From contig NZ_CP073117.1 in NCBI RefSeq assembly GCF_024205745.1, positions 1,426,001 through 1,490,000 of the forward strand: a DNA stretch of 64,000 nucleotides, read 5' to 3'. The position numbers and the translations under genes were made by a program. The notes under the pieces were generated by a model. That model was not told the DNA's origin and did not search any database. It saw only the letters and a program-made list of their open reading frames with translations. This stretch comes from Neisseria subflava. Its GTDB lineage: Bacteria; Pseudomonadota; Gammaproteobacteria; Burkholderiales; Neisseriaceae. Positions 9,879 through 17,874 of this stretch are shown here, one piece after another (positions within the stretch are counted from its first letter, which is position 1; each line of letters opens with the position of its first letter).

Positions 9879-10892
9879 ATGTTCAACTTTATCAAGAAAC
9901 AGTTTATCGATGTCATTCAATGGCCGAATCCTGATGACAGCCTGCTGATGTGGCGTTTTCCGATTGCCGATGAGGAAATTCAAAACGGCGCGAGTCTGAC
10001 TGTGCGCGAGGCGCAGATGGCGATGTTTGTCGATGAAGGCGTAACTGCCGACGTGTTCGGGCCGGGGCGTTACACGCTCAATACGCAAACGTTGCCTGTG
10101 TTGACCAACTTGAAAAACTGGGACAAACTCTTTGAATCTCCATTTAAATCGGATGTTTACTTTTTCAATACCAAACAACAGCTCGCACGGAAATGGGGTA
10201 CATCCCAACCTGTTACCGTGCGCGATGCCGAGTTTGGCGCGGTGCAACTGCGTTCGTTCGGTATGTATTCTTACCGCATCAGCGATCCGGCAAAATTCTT
10301 CAAAGAAGTCAGCGGTGTGGCGGCGCAATACAGCGGTGTAGACTTGGAAAACCAACTGCGCAATATTGCAGTCACCCAGTTAGCGGCCGCGTTTGGCAGC
10401 TCCGGTATCCCATTCTTGGATATGGCGGCGAACCAAGTTTTGCTGTCGCAAAAAATCGGCGAATTGCTTGGCGCGGAATTTGCCAAGCTGGGTTTGGCGC
10501 TGGAAAACTTCACTGTTGAAAGCATTACCTTGCCCGCGTCTATTCAGGCTGCGTTGGATAAGAAAATTTCGATGGGCGTTATCGGCGATTTGGGACGTTA
10601 CACCCAATATCAAACCGCCGAATCCATTCCGCTTGCGGCACAAAATGAAGGCGGACTTGCCGGAATCGGTGCAGGTTTGGGCGTAGGTGCCGGTATTGGT
10701 CAGGCAATGGCGGGTGCCATGTCTGGCATGATGCAGCCGAATGCGCAACAGGCTCAGCAAAATGTTCAGCCGGCTGCCGAAGATCCGCAGGCAAAATTGG
10801 TGAAACTCAAGTCTTTGCTGGATGGCGGTTTGATTTCGCAAGAAGATTTTGATAAAGCTAAGGCTGAAGTGTTGAAACAGTTGATTGGTTAA
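9879..10892 (+). CDS. SPFH-domain protein with C-terminal SHOCT (YdjI/virion-core-like)
   Basis: A 337-residue protein of the SPFH/band-7 group often annotated as virion core protein or YdjI-like. Residues about 25-245 form the SPFH and helical region (AQMAMFVDEGVTADVFGPGRYTL is diagnostic in shape). A Gly/Ala/Met-rich hydrophobic linker (270-300) and a Gln-rich stretch follow, then a SHOCT motif at the end (KLVKLKSLLDGGLISQEDFDKAK). SPFH proteins scaffold membrane microdomains and membrane-stress complexes; SHOCT often mediates oligomerisation. It heads the DUF4178-SpeD cluster but is followed by a DUS hairpin, so read-through may be partial. Confidence 0.85.
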   Translation: MFNFIKKQFIDVIQWPNPDDSLLMWRFPIADEEIQNGASLTVREAQMAMFVDEGVTADVFGPGRYTLNTQTLPVLTNLKNWDKLFESPFKSDVYFFNTKQQLARKWGTSQPVTVRDAEFGAVQLRSFGMYSYRISDPAKFFKEVSGVAAQYSGVDLENQLRNIAVTQLAAAFGSSGIPFLDMAANQVLLSQKIGELLGAEFAKLGLALENFTVESITLPASIQAALDKKISMGVIGDLGRYTQYQTAESIPLAAQNEGGLAGIGAGLGVGAGIGQAMAGAMSGMMQPNAQQAQQNVQPAAEDPQAKLVKLKSLLDGGLISQEDFDKAKAEVLKQLIG

Positions 10893-10898
10893 TCAATT

Positions 10899-10969
10899 GA
10901 AGGCCGTCTGAAAAATATCATTCAAAGAAGCGTTGAGCTGCTTCTGTGAAAAGGTTTCAGACGGCCTTT
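10899..10969 (+). terminator. Long DUS hairpin after the SPFH gene
   Basis: GAAGGCCGTCTGAAAA pairs with TTTCAGACGGCCTTTC over about 40 bases. It would attenuate transcription between the SPFH gene and the first DUF4178 gene. Confidence 0.65.
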
Positions 10970-11095
10970 CGAATCATTTGATTGAGTCCGTTCGGCGATT
11001 TGGTGTGTTTCTAATCTGAAATCATTGATAAAACCAGTTGATATAAACGTTAAGACCGTCTGAAACATTCCAACCCATTCTGAAAAAGCAAATCC

Positions 11096-12616
11096 ATGTC
11101 TCAAACTCCTTTCTTCAAAACCGACTGCCCAAGCTGCGGCGCACCTGTCGAAGCGCATTCTGCTTCTGCCGTGACGCTGGTGTGCGGTTATTGCAACAGC
11201 ATGCTGGTGCGGCAAGATAACGGCGTTGTCGACTCCGGCCGCGATTCCGCATTGCTGGAAGATTTTAGTCCGCTGCAAATCGGAACCAGCGGCACATTTG
11301 TCGCGCAACGCTTTACCTTGGTCGGACGGCTTCAGGTGCAATACGACGATGGTGCGTGGAATGAATGGTATGCGCTGTTTGACGACGGCAGGGTAGGTTG
11401 GCTTTCTGAGGCGGGCGATTTGTATGTGATGACCATGCCGGTCGAAATCGATAATCCGCCGAAATTTGAAGACACGCGAGCCGGATTTAGCGAGCTGACT
11501 TTTCAAGATAAGCACTATATTGCCTCCGATGTCCGCAAAATCAGCTTGAAACGCGTCGCCGCGCAGGGTGAATTGCCGTTTGTTTTGAAAGAGGATACAG
11601 AAAATCGGGTTTCCGACTGGCGTTGCGAAAACCTTTTCATTACGCTCGATTACAACAATAAAACACCCGAAGCCTTCTTCGGACGGATGGTAAACCTAGA
11701 TGATTTGAAGCTGGAAAACACGCGCCATGAAGATGAAATTAAAGAAAGCGCAGGCCGTCTGAAAGGCAGTATTACTTCAGAAAACTGTCCTAACTGCGGC
11801 TCATCCATTCATTGGGTAAACGGTCTGACTTCCCATCTGAACTGTCAAAGTTGCGGCAGCGAATTGGCAGTCGGCAAAGATAAAGCGGAGCTTATTACCG
11901 CCAATAATCTGCGTTTGTCGCAGAATACGCTGTTTACTCTGCCTATCGGCTCGACAGGCCGTCTGAAAAATAAAGAGTTTCATGTTATCGGCGCAATCCG
12001 ATATTTAGAAACAGATGCGCAGGAAACATTCGACAACCTGTTCAACGGCGCCAACCGCGTGCTCACACCCGAAGGCCAATGGTCGGAATATCTGCTTTAC
12101 AACCCAACTCAGGGTTTCTTATGGCTGGTTGAAGCTGATGAAGGTTGGAATATTTCCGAAACCTTGAACGATTGGCCGCGCCTCGACCGCAACCGCCAAC
12201 CGCAAGGCTATGGCAAACTTTATGACTATGGAGGCAGGGTAGAAGTCGCTGCCGGCGCCTTCTATTGGCGTGTCCGAAGCGGTGATTTGAACTATTACAG
12301 TGATTACCGAGACGGACAAAGCCGTAAGCTTGGCGCAGAACTAAACAGTCACGAAATGGCATGGAGTAGAAGTACCCCCATTGCTTATCGGGAAATTGCA
12401 GATGCGTTTAATTTGACCAGCCGCGCTCCGCATTACACTGCAAACATGGCGGCAGACGGTATTGATAAATCATTAAGAATCATAATGACCGCCATCTTGG
12501 TTGTCGTTAACCTCCCTGCGCTTCTGACCGGTGACAGCTCTGCCGCACTTACCGTTATCTTTATAGGATGCTGGTTGTTGTGGACCATGGGTAAAAAAGA
12601 CGAGGACGAGGATTAA
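11096..12616 (+). CDS. DUF4178 protein with two zinc ribbons (first copy)
   Basis: A 506-residue protein of unknown function with a repeated plan. Zinc ribbon 1 (CPSCG...CGYCN, about 14-38) precedes DUF4178 domain 1 (about 50-190, with LLEDFSPLQIGTSG and WNEWYALFDDGRVGWLSE). Zinc ribbon 2 (CPNCG...CQSCG, about 235-260) precedes DUF4178 domain 2 (about 280-430, with LFTLPIGSTG and WSEYLLYNPTQGFLWLVE). The C-terminus has two hydrophobic segments (MTAILVVVNLPALL; ALTVIFIGCWLLW) and stops after an acidic tail. It is a paralogue of the gene at 13232-14929. One base separates its stop from the next small ORF, so they are translationally coupled. Confidence 0.85.
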   Translation: MSQTPFFKTDCPSCGAPVEAHSASAVTLVCGYCNSMLVRQDNGVVDSGRDSALLEDFSPLQIGTSGTFVAQRFTLVGRLQVQYDDGAWNEWYALFDDGRVGWLSEAGDLYVMTMPVEIDNPPKFEDTRAGFSELTFQDKHYIASDVRKISLKRVAAQGELPFVLKEDTENRVSDWRCENLFITLDYNNKTPEAFFGRMVNLDDLKLENTRHEDEIKESAGRLKGSITSENCPNCGSSIHWVNGLTSHLNCQSCGSELAVGKDKAELITANNLRLSQNTLFTLPIGSTGRLKNKEFHVIGAIRYLETDAQETFDNLFNGANRVLTPEGQWSEYLLYNPTQGFLWLVEADEGWNISETLNDWPRLDRNRQPQGYGKLYDYGGRVEVAAGAFYWRVRSGDLNYYSDYRDGQSRKLGAELNSHEMAWSRSTPIAYREIADAFNLTSRAPHYTANMAADGIDKSLRIIMTAILVVVNLPALLTGDSSAALTVIFIGCWLLWTMGKKDEDED

Positions 12617-12617
12617 C

Positions 12618-12764
12618 ATGTCGAGAATCACTTACATCATTTTCAGCACCATCATCATCGTCATCTCCATGATCATCAGCTACGGCTCTTCCGACTCCGA
12701 TAGCTCGCGTATGCACTCCGGCGGCTATTATGGCGGCAGTGGTTATTCCGGAGGTCATAAATGA
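12618..12764 (+). CDS. 48-residue membrane peptide, detached tail of the DUF4178 protein
   Basis: ATG at 12618 opens a 48-codon frame ending in TGA at 12762-12764. It begins MSRITYIIFSTIIIVISMII, one transmembrane helix, and continues with SSDSDSSRMHSGGYYGGSGY and a final GGHK. The same layout ends the second DUF4178 protein (hydrophobic helix, DSDSSHSGSGG, then GHK), where it is fused in frame. The peptide therefore corresponds to the C-terminal tail of its upstream neighbour, encoded as a separate gene. The stop overlaps the speD start (ATGA), so translation is probably coupled on both sides. Function unknown. Confidence 0.8.
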   Translation: MSRITYIIFSTIIIVISMIISYGSSDSDSSRMHSGGYYGGSGYSGGHK

Positions 12765-13141
12765 CCCATGCCCCCGGTAATCATGGTCTATTGGACTTAT
12801 ACGGCTGCGATGAAGCCATCTTAAAAGATGAAGGCCGTCTGAAAACCGCTTTGGCAGCTGCCGCACAGGCTGCAGAAGCCACCATATTGACCGAACACTT
12901 CCACACCTTCGGCGGAGCAGGCGGCGTAACCGGTGTTTTACTGCTCACCGAGTCCCATATCAGTATCCACACTTGGCCGGAACACCGCTTCGCCGCCATT
13001 GACGCATTTATTTGCGGTGATATGAAATTGGAAAAAGTGAAGGAAATCTTGTGCAGGGAGTTGGGGGCTGAAAGGGCTGTTTGGACGGTTGTGCAACGTG
13101 GCGAAGGTATACTGGACGATATACAGCTCTTGGTTGAATAA
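12761..13141 (+). CDS. speD: S-adenosylmethionine decarboxylase proenzyme
   Basis: Pyruvoyl enzyme that makes decarboxylated AdoMet, the aminopropyl donor for spermidine-type polyamines. The 126 residues fit the short bacterial class 1B. The self-cleavage site Glu-Ser and following motif are intact (LLLTESHISIHTWPE, about 62-76), as is the downstream cysteine region (AAIDAFICGDM). It overlaps the upstream 48-codon gene by 4 bases. A DUS lies inside the coding sequence and is translated as EGRLK. No aminopropyltransferase gene occurs in the window, so decarboxylated AdoMet must be used by an enzyme encoded elsewhere or by an unusual acceptor reaction. Confidence 0.93.
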   Translation: MTHAPGNHGLLDLYGCDEAILKDEGRLKTALAAAAQAAEATILTEHFHTFGGAGGVTGVLLLTESHISIHTWPEHRFAAIDAFICGDMKLEKVKEILCRELGAERAVWTVVQRGEGILDDIQLLVE

Positions 13142-13152
13142 TAAAATCTGTC

Positions 13153-13194
13153 AGGCCGTCTGAACGCATATTTAATCCGTTTTCAGACGGCCTT
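13153..13194 (+). terminator. DUS hairpin after speD
   Basis: AGGCCGTCTGAA and TTTCAGACGGCCT are paired across about 17 bases. The lack of a long T-run suggests a weak terminator or attenuator ahead of the second DUF4178 gene. Confidence 0.65.
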
Positions 13195-13231
13195 AAACCT
13201 TGTGCTGATTAAACTGAAATATTGACGCTAT

Positions 13232-14929
13232 ATGGAAAAAACGCCTTTTTTTAAAACCGATTGCCCAAGCTGTGGTGCGCCTGTGGAGGCGTATTCCGCT
13301 ACTGCCGTGACATTGGTGTGTGGCCATTGCCGCAGTATGCTGGTTGCTAGAAGCGGTAAGGGGAGGAGTGGATATTTTGTTGCCAATTCAGGGCGTGATT
13401 CAGTGTTGCTGGAAGATTTCAGTCCGTTGCAGATTGGAACGCGAGGCGTTTTTGATGATCGAAAATTTACGCTGATTGGCCGATTGCAGGTGCATTACGA
13501 TGTCGGCGTATGGAATGAATGGTATGTCTTGTTTGATGACGGGCAGACCGGCTGGCTTTCCGAGGTTGGCGATTTATATGCGATGACATGTTTGCTTACT
13601 CAGAAGAGGAGACGGGGGCCGAAAAATTTTAAGTCGGTGAAAGCAGGTTCCAGTTCGTTGATCTTTAATGGCCAAACCTTTATTGCGTCAGACGTTCGCA
13701 CCATACATTACCGTAATACCGATGCGCAAGGCGAGTTGCCGTTCAACCTATCTGGGAATCAAGCGACAGGCGAGGTTTGCGACTGGCGACGGGGCAATTT
13801 GTTTTTGACCTTGGATTATTCGACTTTTCCAATGAACTCCTACTTCGGACGCATAGTCAGTTTGGACAGTTTGAAGCTGGAAAATAAGCGCAGTGATGAT
13901 GAAATCCGTGAAAGTGCAGGCCGTCTGAAAGGAGAGATTCTTTCTGAAAACTGCCCACATTGCGGCACTCCTGTCCATTGGCCAAGTGGTGTTACTTCTT
14001 TCCTTTTGTGTCAGTCTTGCGGCAGTAGTTTGAACACGACAAAAGATACTGTTGCGTTGATGGAGGCAAATGCCCAAAGGAAAGAACAAGAAAACCTGTT
14101 TACGCTTTCCATTGGTACGAAAGGCCGTCTGAACGATACAGAATATCTGATTATCGGAGCTGTAAGATTTGCCGAAATACCGTCTTATAACCAAAATCAG
14201 TCTGAATACTGGACGGAATATCTGCTTTATAACACGCAGCAAGGGTTTGCCTGGCTGATTGAGTCTGGAAAACGCTGGCGGTTGTCAGAAACCTTACACA
14301 CATGGCCGGACTTTGATTCAAGTGGCAATCCTGCCGGTGAAATGTTGATTGATCATTACCGTGGGCAGGTCGAGGCAGCTGCTGGTGCTTTTTATTGGAA
14401 AGTCAAACAAGGCGATTTGCTTCATTACAAGGAATATAGCGGCAAGAAAAGTTATGGCCGGAATGTCATTCTGTGTTCTGAGCAAAGCAAGGATGAAATA
14501 GTCTGGAGTAAAAGCAGTCCTGTGTCTTACCGTCAAATGAGAAAGGCATTCGGCCTGTCTTTTGATACTAAGGAGATGCTCTCTTATTGGCTGAAGGGCG
14601 ACAATAGAAATGTCGGGAGTCGAGATAATGTAGCCCGTATCATTGCCATGCTGATTCTTATCATCGTCAACCTTCCGGCCTGGCTGTCACCGCACCTACG
14701 TAGCCCTGTCGGCATAGTGGTCAGTCTGTGTGCGTTGGTATGGATATGGGTTTCCGACAGATATAAAAACGATCGTGATTACGAAGAAGAACGGGTAGGG
14801 ACGATAATTTTCTTTGCTTTCATCATTTTCCTTACCGTTTTGTTCAACTATGTCCAAGCGGAAGACAGTGATTCATCGCATTCCGGTTCCGGCGGCTCCT
14901 ATCATGGTTATTCGGCAGGGCATAAATAA
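13232..14929 (+). CDS. DUF4178 protein with two zinc ribbons (second copy, fused tail)
   Basis: A 565-residue paralogue of the protein at 11096-12616, with the same order: zinc ribbon (CPSCG...CGHCR), DUF4178, zinc ribbon (CPHCG...CQSCG), DUF4178, hydrophobic C-terminus. It differs by carrying the tail in frame: after VSDRYKNDRDYEEE it continues with a helix (GTIIFFAFIIFLTVLFNYV), then DSDSSHSGSGG and a final GHK. Its first zinc ribbon is followed by a basic insert (ARSGKGRSG). No good Shine-Dalgarno is seen before the ATG. Membrane attachment is inferred from the three C-terminal hydrophobic segments. Function unknown. Confidence 0.85.
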   Translation: MEKTPFFKTDCPSCGAPVEAYSATAVTLVCGHCRSMLVARSGKGRSGYFVANSGRDSVLLEDFSPLQIGTRGVFDDRKFTLIGRLQVHYDVGVWNEWYVLFDDGQTGWLSEVGDLYAMTCLLTQKRRRGPKNFKSVKAGSSSLIFNGQTFIASDVRTIHYRNTDAQGELPFNLSGNQATGEVCDWRRGNLFLTLDYSTFPMNSYFGRIVSLDSLKLENKRSDDEIRESAGRLKGEILSENCPHCGTPVHWPSGVTSFLLCQSCGSSLNTTKDTVALMEANAQRKEQENLFTLSIGTKGRLNDTEYLIIGAVRFAEIPSYNQNQSEYWTEYLLYNTQQGFAWLIESGKRWRLSETLHTWPDFDSSGNPAGEMLIDHYRGQVEAAAGAFYWKVKQGDLLHYKEYSGKKSYGRNVILCSEQSKDEIVWSKSSPVSYRQMRKAFGLSFDTKEMLSYWLKGDNRNVGSRDNVARIIAMLILIIVNLPAWLSPHLRSPVGIVVSLCALVWIWVSDRYKNDRDYEEERVGTIIFFAFIIFLTVLFNYVQAEDSDSSHSGSGGSYHGYSAGHK

Positions 14930-14996
14930 CGTGAGACCTGCTTAACCTCGTTGTACCGTTTTACTTTTATTTTTTCAGACGACCCTTTTATAAAAC

Positions 14997-16607
14997 ATGC
15001 TAACCCGCCGTCAATTTCTCAGCTATACCGCCGCGCTTAGTGCTGCCTCTGCTTTTTCTTGGCAGACTTATAAATACCTCAACCGCAAACCGCCGGTTTC
15101 TATTAACCGTGTTGGCTTGCCGTTGGGGCATTTGTTGCGCGACGGGGAATTGCTCAGCCCGCCGAGCCACCGTTATGAATGCAATACGTTGATACTCGGC
15201 GGCGGTGCGGCGGGTTTGGGAGCGTTGTGGTATTTGGCGAAGCATCATCACTGCGATGTATTATTGGCAGAAGGGTTTGAACGCAATGGCAACAATGCCG
15301 CCTATACGTCTTCAGACGGCCTGAAAGCGCCGAGCGGTGCGCATTATTTGGCTTTGCCGTCGAAAGAAAGCGTGTATGTGCGCGAGATGTTGGCGGATTT
15401 CGGTATTTTGCAGTCGGACGGCAGCTTCAGGGAAACCGATTTGGTCTATGCGCCCGAATCTCGCCTCTTGTATCAGGATAAATGGGTGGAACATTTATTG
15501 CCGAAAGAAGATGCGGATTCCAAACGGTTTTTTGATTTGATAGGCCGTCTGAAACAGGCTTACGGCAATGACGGTAAGAAAATTTTTGCCATTCCGATTG
15601 CGCTGTCATCGGCAGATGAGACATGGCGCAAACTCGATAATCTGACGTTCAAACAATGGCTTGAGCAAGAGGGCTACACCTCGCCCGAGCTTTTATGGTA
15701 TCTCGATTATTGTTGCCGCGACGATTACGGGCAAGGTATTGGGCAAGTGTCTGCCTTTGCCGGATTGCATTATTTTGCCGCCCGCAATAATGCAGAAACC
15801 GTCCTCACTTGGCCCGAAGGTTTGGCGCATCTTTCTGAAAACCTGCGCCGTCATGTCGGTTTGCAGGAAGGCTGGCAATGGCCGTCTAAAAACCATATCC
15901 GTTTGGAGAAACCTGCTTCGGTTAATGTTTCCGCCGTTAAAATCAAACCGCTTTCAGACGGCCGGATTGAAGTGTGGCTGCGTGATAATGCAAAAGGGGA
16001 AACCGTTGCCGTCACCGCGCAACACGTTATCTCCGCCATGCCGCTGATGGTTGCCGCCCGCATTATTGAATCTCCCGAACAATTTGGTCTGGACATTCCC
16101 GAATACGCGCCATGGCTGGTTTCTAATTTTGAACTGCACAGTTTCCCGAAAGAAAAAAACAACAGCGAACTTGCGTGGGACAATGTGGTTTATGGCAGCC
16201 AAAGGCTGGGCTATGTTGTTGCGACCAACCAGCTTATCCGGGTTGCCCGTCCCGAACGCACGATTTTTACCGCCTATGCCGCGCTCAACTACGATACGCC
16301 ACAAGCTGTCCGCCGCCAGCTGCTTGAATCAAGCGATGAAGAACTGCTCCAGCTTGCCGCCCAAGATCTGCTTACCGCTTACGGCGAAGGCTTTTGGCGG
16401 CACGTTTCCCATGTTGACATTACCGTTCGCGGGCATGGCATGAGCGTGCCGAAACCCGGCTATTTAAGCGATGAGGCTTTATTAAAAATCAGAAACCGAA
16501 ATTCTGGATTATTATTTGCACACAGTGATTTAAGCAGCTATTCGGTATTTGAAGAGGCTTTGTATTGGGGTGTGGAAGCGGCACGGAAAGTGTTGGGGCA
16601 GGGATAA
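14997..16607 (+). CDS. Tat-exported FAD/NAD(P)-binding oxidoreductase (amine-oxidase-like)
   Basis: A 536-residue flavoprotein. The N-terminus is a twin-arginine signal (MLTRRQFLSYTAALSAASAF), so it is exported folded with cofactor. The dinucleotide-binding motif follows at about residue 65-75 (LILGGGAAGLGAL). The C-terminal part (GLLFAHSDLSSYSVFEEALYWG) resembles the FAD-contacting end of flavin amine oxidases. Its place beside speD suggests a polyamine or amine substrate; this is inference only. A muc-type DUS variant (TTCAGACGACCC) lies just upstream. No strong Shine-Dalgarno precedes the ATG. Confidence 0.8.
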   Translation: MLTRRQFLSYTAALSAASAFSWQTYKYLNRKPPVSINRVGLPLGHLLRDGELLSPPSHRYECNTLILGGGAAGLGALWYLAKHHHCDVLLAEGFERNGNNAAYTSSDGLKAPSGAHYLALPSKESVYVREMLADFGILQSDGSFRETDLVYAPESRLLYQDKWVEHLLPKEDADSKRFFDLIGRLKQAYGNDGKKIFAIPIALSSADETWRKLDNLTFKQWLEQEGYTSPELLWYLDYCCRDDYGQGIGQVSAFAGLHYFAARNNAETVLTWPEGLAHLSENLRRHVGLQEGWQWPSKNHIRLEKPASVNVSAVKIKPLSDGRIEVWLRDNAKGETVAVTAQHVISAMPLMVAARIIESPEQFGLDIPEYAPWLVSNFELHSFPKEKNNSELAWDNVVYGSQRLGYVVATNQLIRVARPERTIFTAYAALNYDTPQAVRRQLLESSDEELLQLAAQDLLTAYGEGFWRHVSHVDITVRGHGMSVPKPGYLSDEALLKIRNRNSGLLFAHSDLSSYSVFEEALYWGVEAARKVLGQG

Positions 16608-16674
16608 TTGAATGGAGCAGATACTGGGCTAAATATCTGTTTGTATTCAAATTTCAATTCTAAAAGGAAACTAT

Positions 16675-17043
16675 ATGAAATATTTGAGCTTTTCTCTGAT
16701 TGTTGCCTTAGGGTTAGGGAGCGCGGCATTTGCCTCAGCTGAAAAAATGCTGCCTCTGAATGAAACAGGCTGCATTGACCAACCTTTACAGGTTAAACGT
16801 GGCCAAGTGTTTGGTTTTAATAGTTCGGCAGATGCCGGTTTAGTGCTTTCATTCTCGCCTGTCAGTCCTGGTGTCGTTGTGAAAGACCCGAAAGGCAAAC
16901 GGATTGCTTTGGAAGTAGGGGCTGATGGTGATGCACCTGAAAACCGCTTCAGTTTTGCCGAAATCAATCAAAAAGGACGTTACACCATTCGCTTCCCGCA
17001 CGCGGGTAAGATTGAATCTTTGTGTGTTAATGCTGCCGGTTAG
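16675..17043 (+). CDS. Small secreted protein, unknown function
   Basis: A 122-residue protein with signal peptide MKYLSFSLIVALGLGSAAFA, cleaved about residue 20-23. The mature part has a beta-rich look and two cysteines (one in NETGCIDQP, one in ESLCVNAAG), which could form a disulfide in the periplasm. I recognise no family. It follows the Tat oxidoreductase by 67 bases on the same strand and precedes a strong DUS terminator, so it is probably the last gene of the cluster. AAAAGGAAAC precedes its ATG. Confidence 0.7.
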   Translation: MKYLSFSLIVALGLGSAAFASAEKMLPLNETGCIDQPLQVKRGQVFGFNSSADAGLVLSFSPVSPGVVVKDPKGKRIALEVGADGDAPENRFSFAEINQKGRYTIRFPHAGKIESLCVNAAG

Positions 17044-17091
17044 GATAAATATTAAGCCGAATAATGCTTGATTCGGTATGCCTGCAGTAAA

Positions 17092-17129
17092 GAAAGGCCG
17101 TCTGAAATCATATTCAGACGGCCTTTCTT
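17092..17129. terminator. DUS bidirectional terminator
   Basis: AGAAAGGCCGTCTGAA pairs with TTCAGACGGCCTTTCTTT over a short loop, between convergent genes. Confidence 0.88.
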
Positions 17130-17145
17130 TAACCTTATAACCTGA

Positions 17146-17784
17146 TTAGGCTTTTGGTTTCAAAGCGGCAGCTTCGCGAGCCAGACGGGTGATGGTATCC
17201 CAGTCTTTGTTTTTGATGGCTTCTTTCGGAGTCAGCCATGAGCCGCCGACGCACAAGACATTAGGCAGTGCCAAGTACTCGGGGGCAGTTGCCAGGCTGA
17301 TGCCGCCGGTCGGGCAGAAGCGAACATCGGCATAAGGGCCGTACAGGGCTTTGAGCATGGCTTTGCCGCCAACGACTTCGGCAGGGAAGAGCTTGAGGGT
17401 GTCGATGCCGTGTTCCAAAGCCAGTTGGACTTCGCCCGGAGTAGCAACGCCGGGAATCAGGGGGATGCCGCTGTTGTGGCTGGCTTTGGCGAGGGATTCA
17501 TGCAAACCCGGGCTGATAGCGAAAACTGCGCCTGCGTTTTCGACGGCTTTGAGCTGTTCGGGATTGGTTACCGTACCCGCACCGACGATGGCGTTGGGTA
17601 CTTCTTTAGCAATCAGGCGGATGGCGTCGAGGCCGACAGGGGTGCGCAGGGTGATTTCGAGGGTGGGAATGCCGCCTTCGACAAGGGCATGGGATAAATC
17701 GACGGCAGTGCTCAAGTCGTCAATCGCCATTACCGGCACAACTGCGCCGGCGGTCAGGATTTCGCGTGGGGTCAGTTTAGACAT
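17146..17784 (-). CDS. eda: KDPG aldolase
   Basis: 2-keto-3-deoxy-6-phosphogluconate aldolase, last step of the Entner-Doudoroff pathway, giving pyruvate and glyceraldehyde 3-phosphate. The 212-residue TIM barrel shows the catalytic Glu43 in TLEITLRTP and Schiff-base Lys131 in DTLKLFPAEVVGG. The start MSKLTPREIL (17784) is chosen over a 15-codon longer frame because it matches family length. It follows edd, separated by a DUS pair at 17832-17870, so it is probably transcribed with edd. Confidence 0.95.
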   Translation of the reverse strand: MSKLTPREILTAGAVVPVMAIDDLSTAVDLSHALVEGGIPTLEITLRTPVGLDAIRLIAKEVPNAIVGAGTVTNPEQLKAVENAGAVFAISPGLHESLAKASHNSGIPLIPGVATPGEVQLALEHGIDTLKLFPAEVVGGKAMLKALYGPYADVRFCPTGGISLATAPEYLALPNVLCVGGSWLTPKEAIKNKDWDTITRLAREAAALKPKA

Positions 17785-17831
17785 TTTAGGTCTCCGTTGG
17801 GGACTGTATCGTGATAGGGTCGTTAACATGG

Positions 17832-17870
17832 TTTCAGACGGCCTGTTTGTTTTAAAAGGCCGTCTGAAAA
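17832..17870. repeat. DUS inverted pair between edd and eda
   Basis: TTTCAGACGGCCT and AGGCCGTCTGAAAA are inverted within the edd-eda spacer. It may lower eda expression relative to edd. Confidence 0.7.
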
Positions 17871-17874
17871 GGGT

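Noticed and set aside
12640-12670. ATC/ATCATC simple repeats in the 48-codon gene as a phase-variable tract
   Set aside because: Interrupted and part of a normal hydrophobic helix; too short for slippage.
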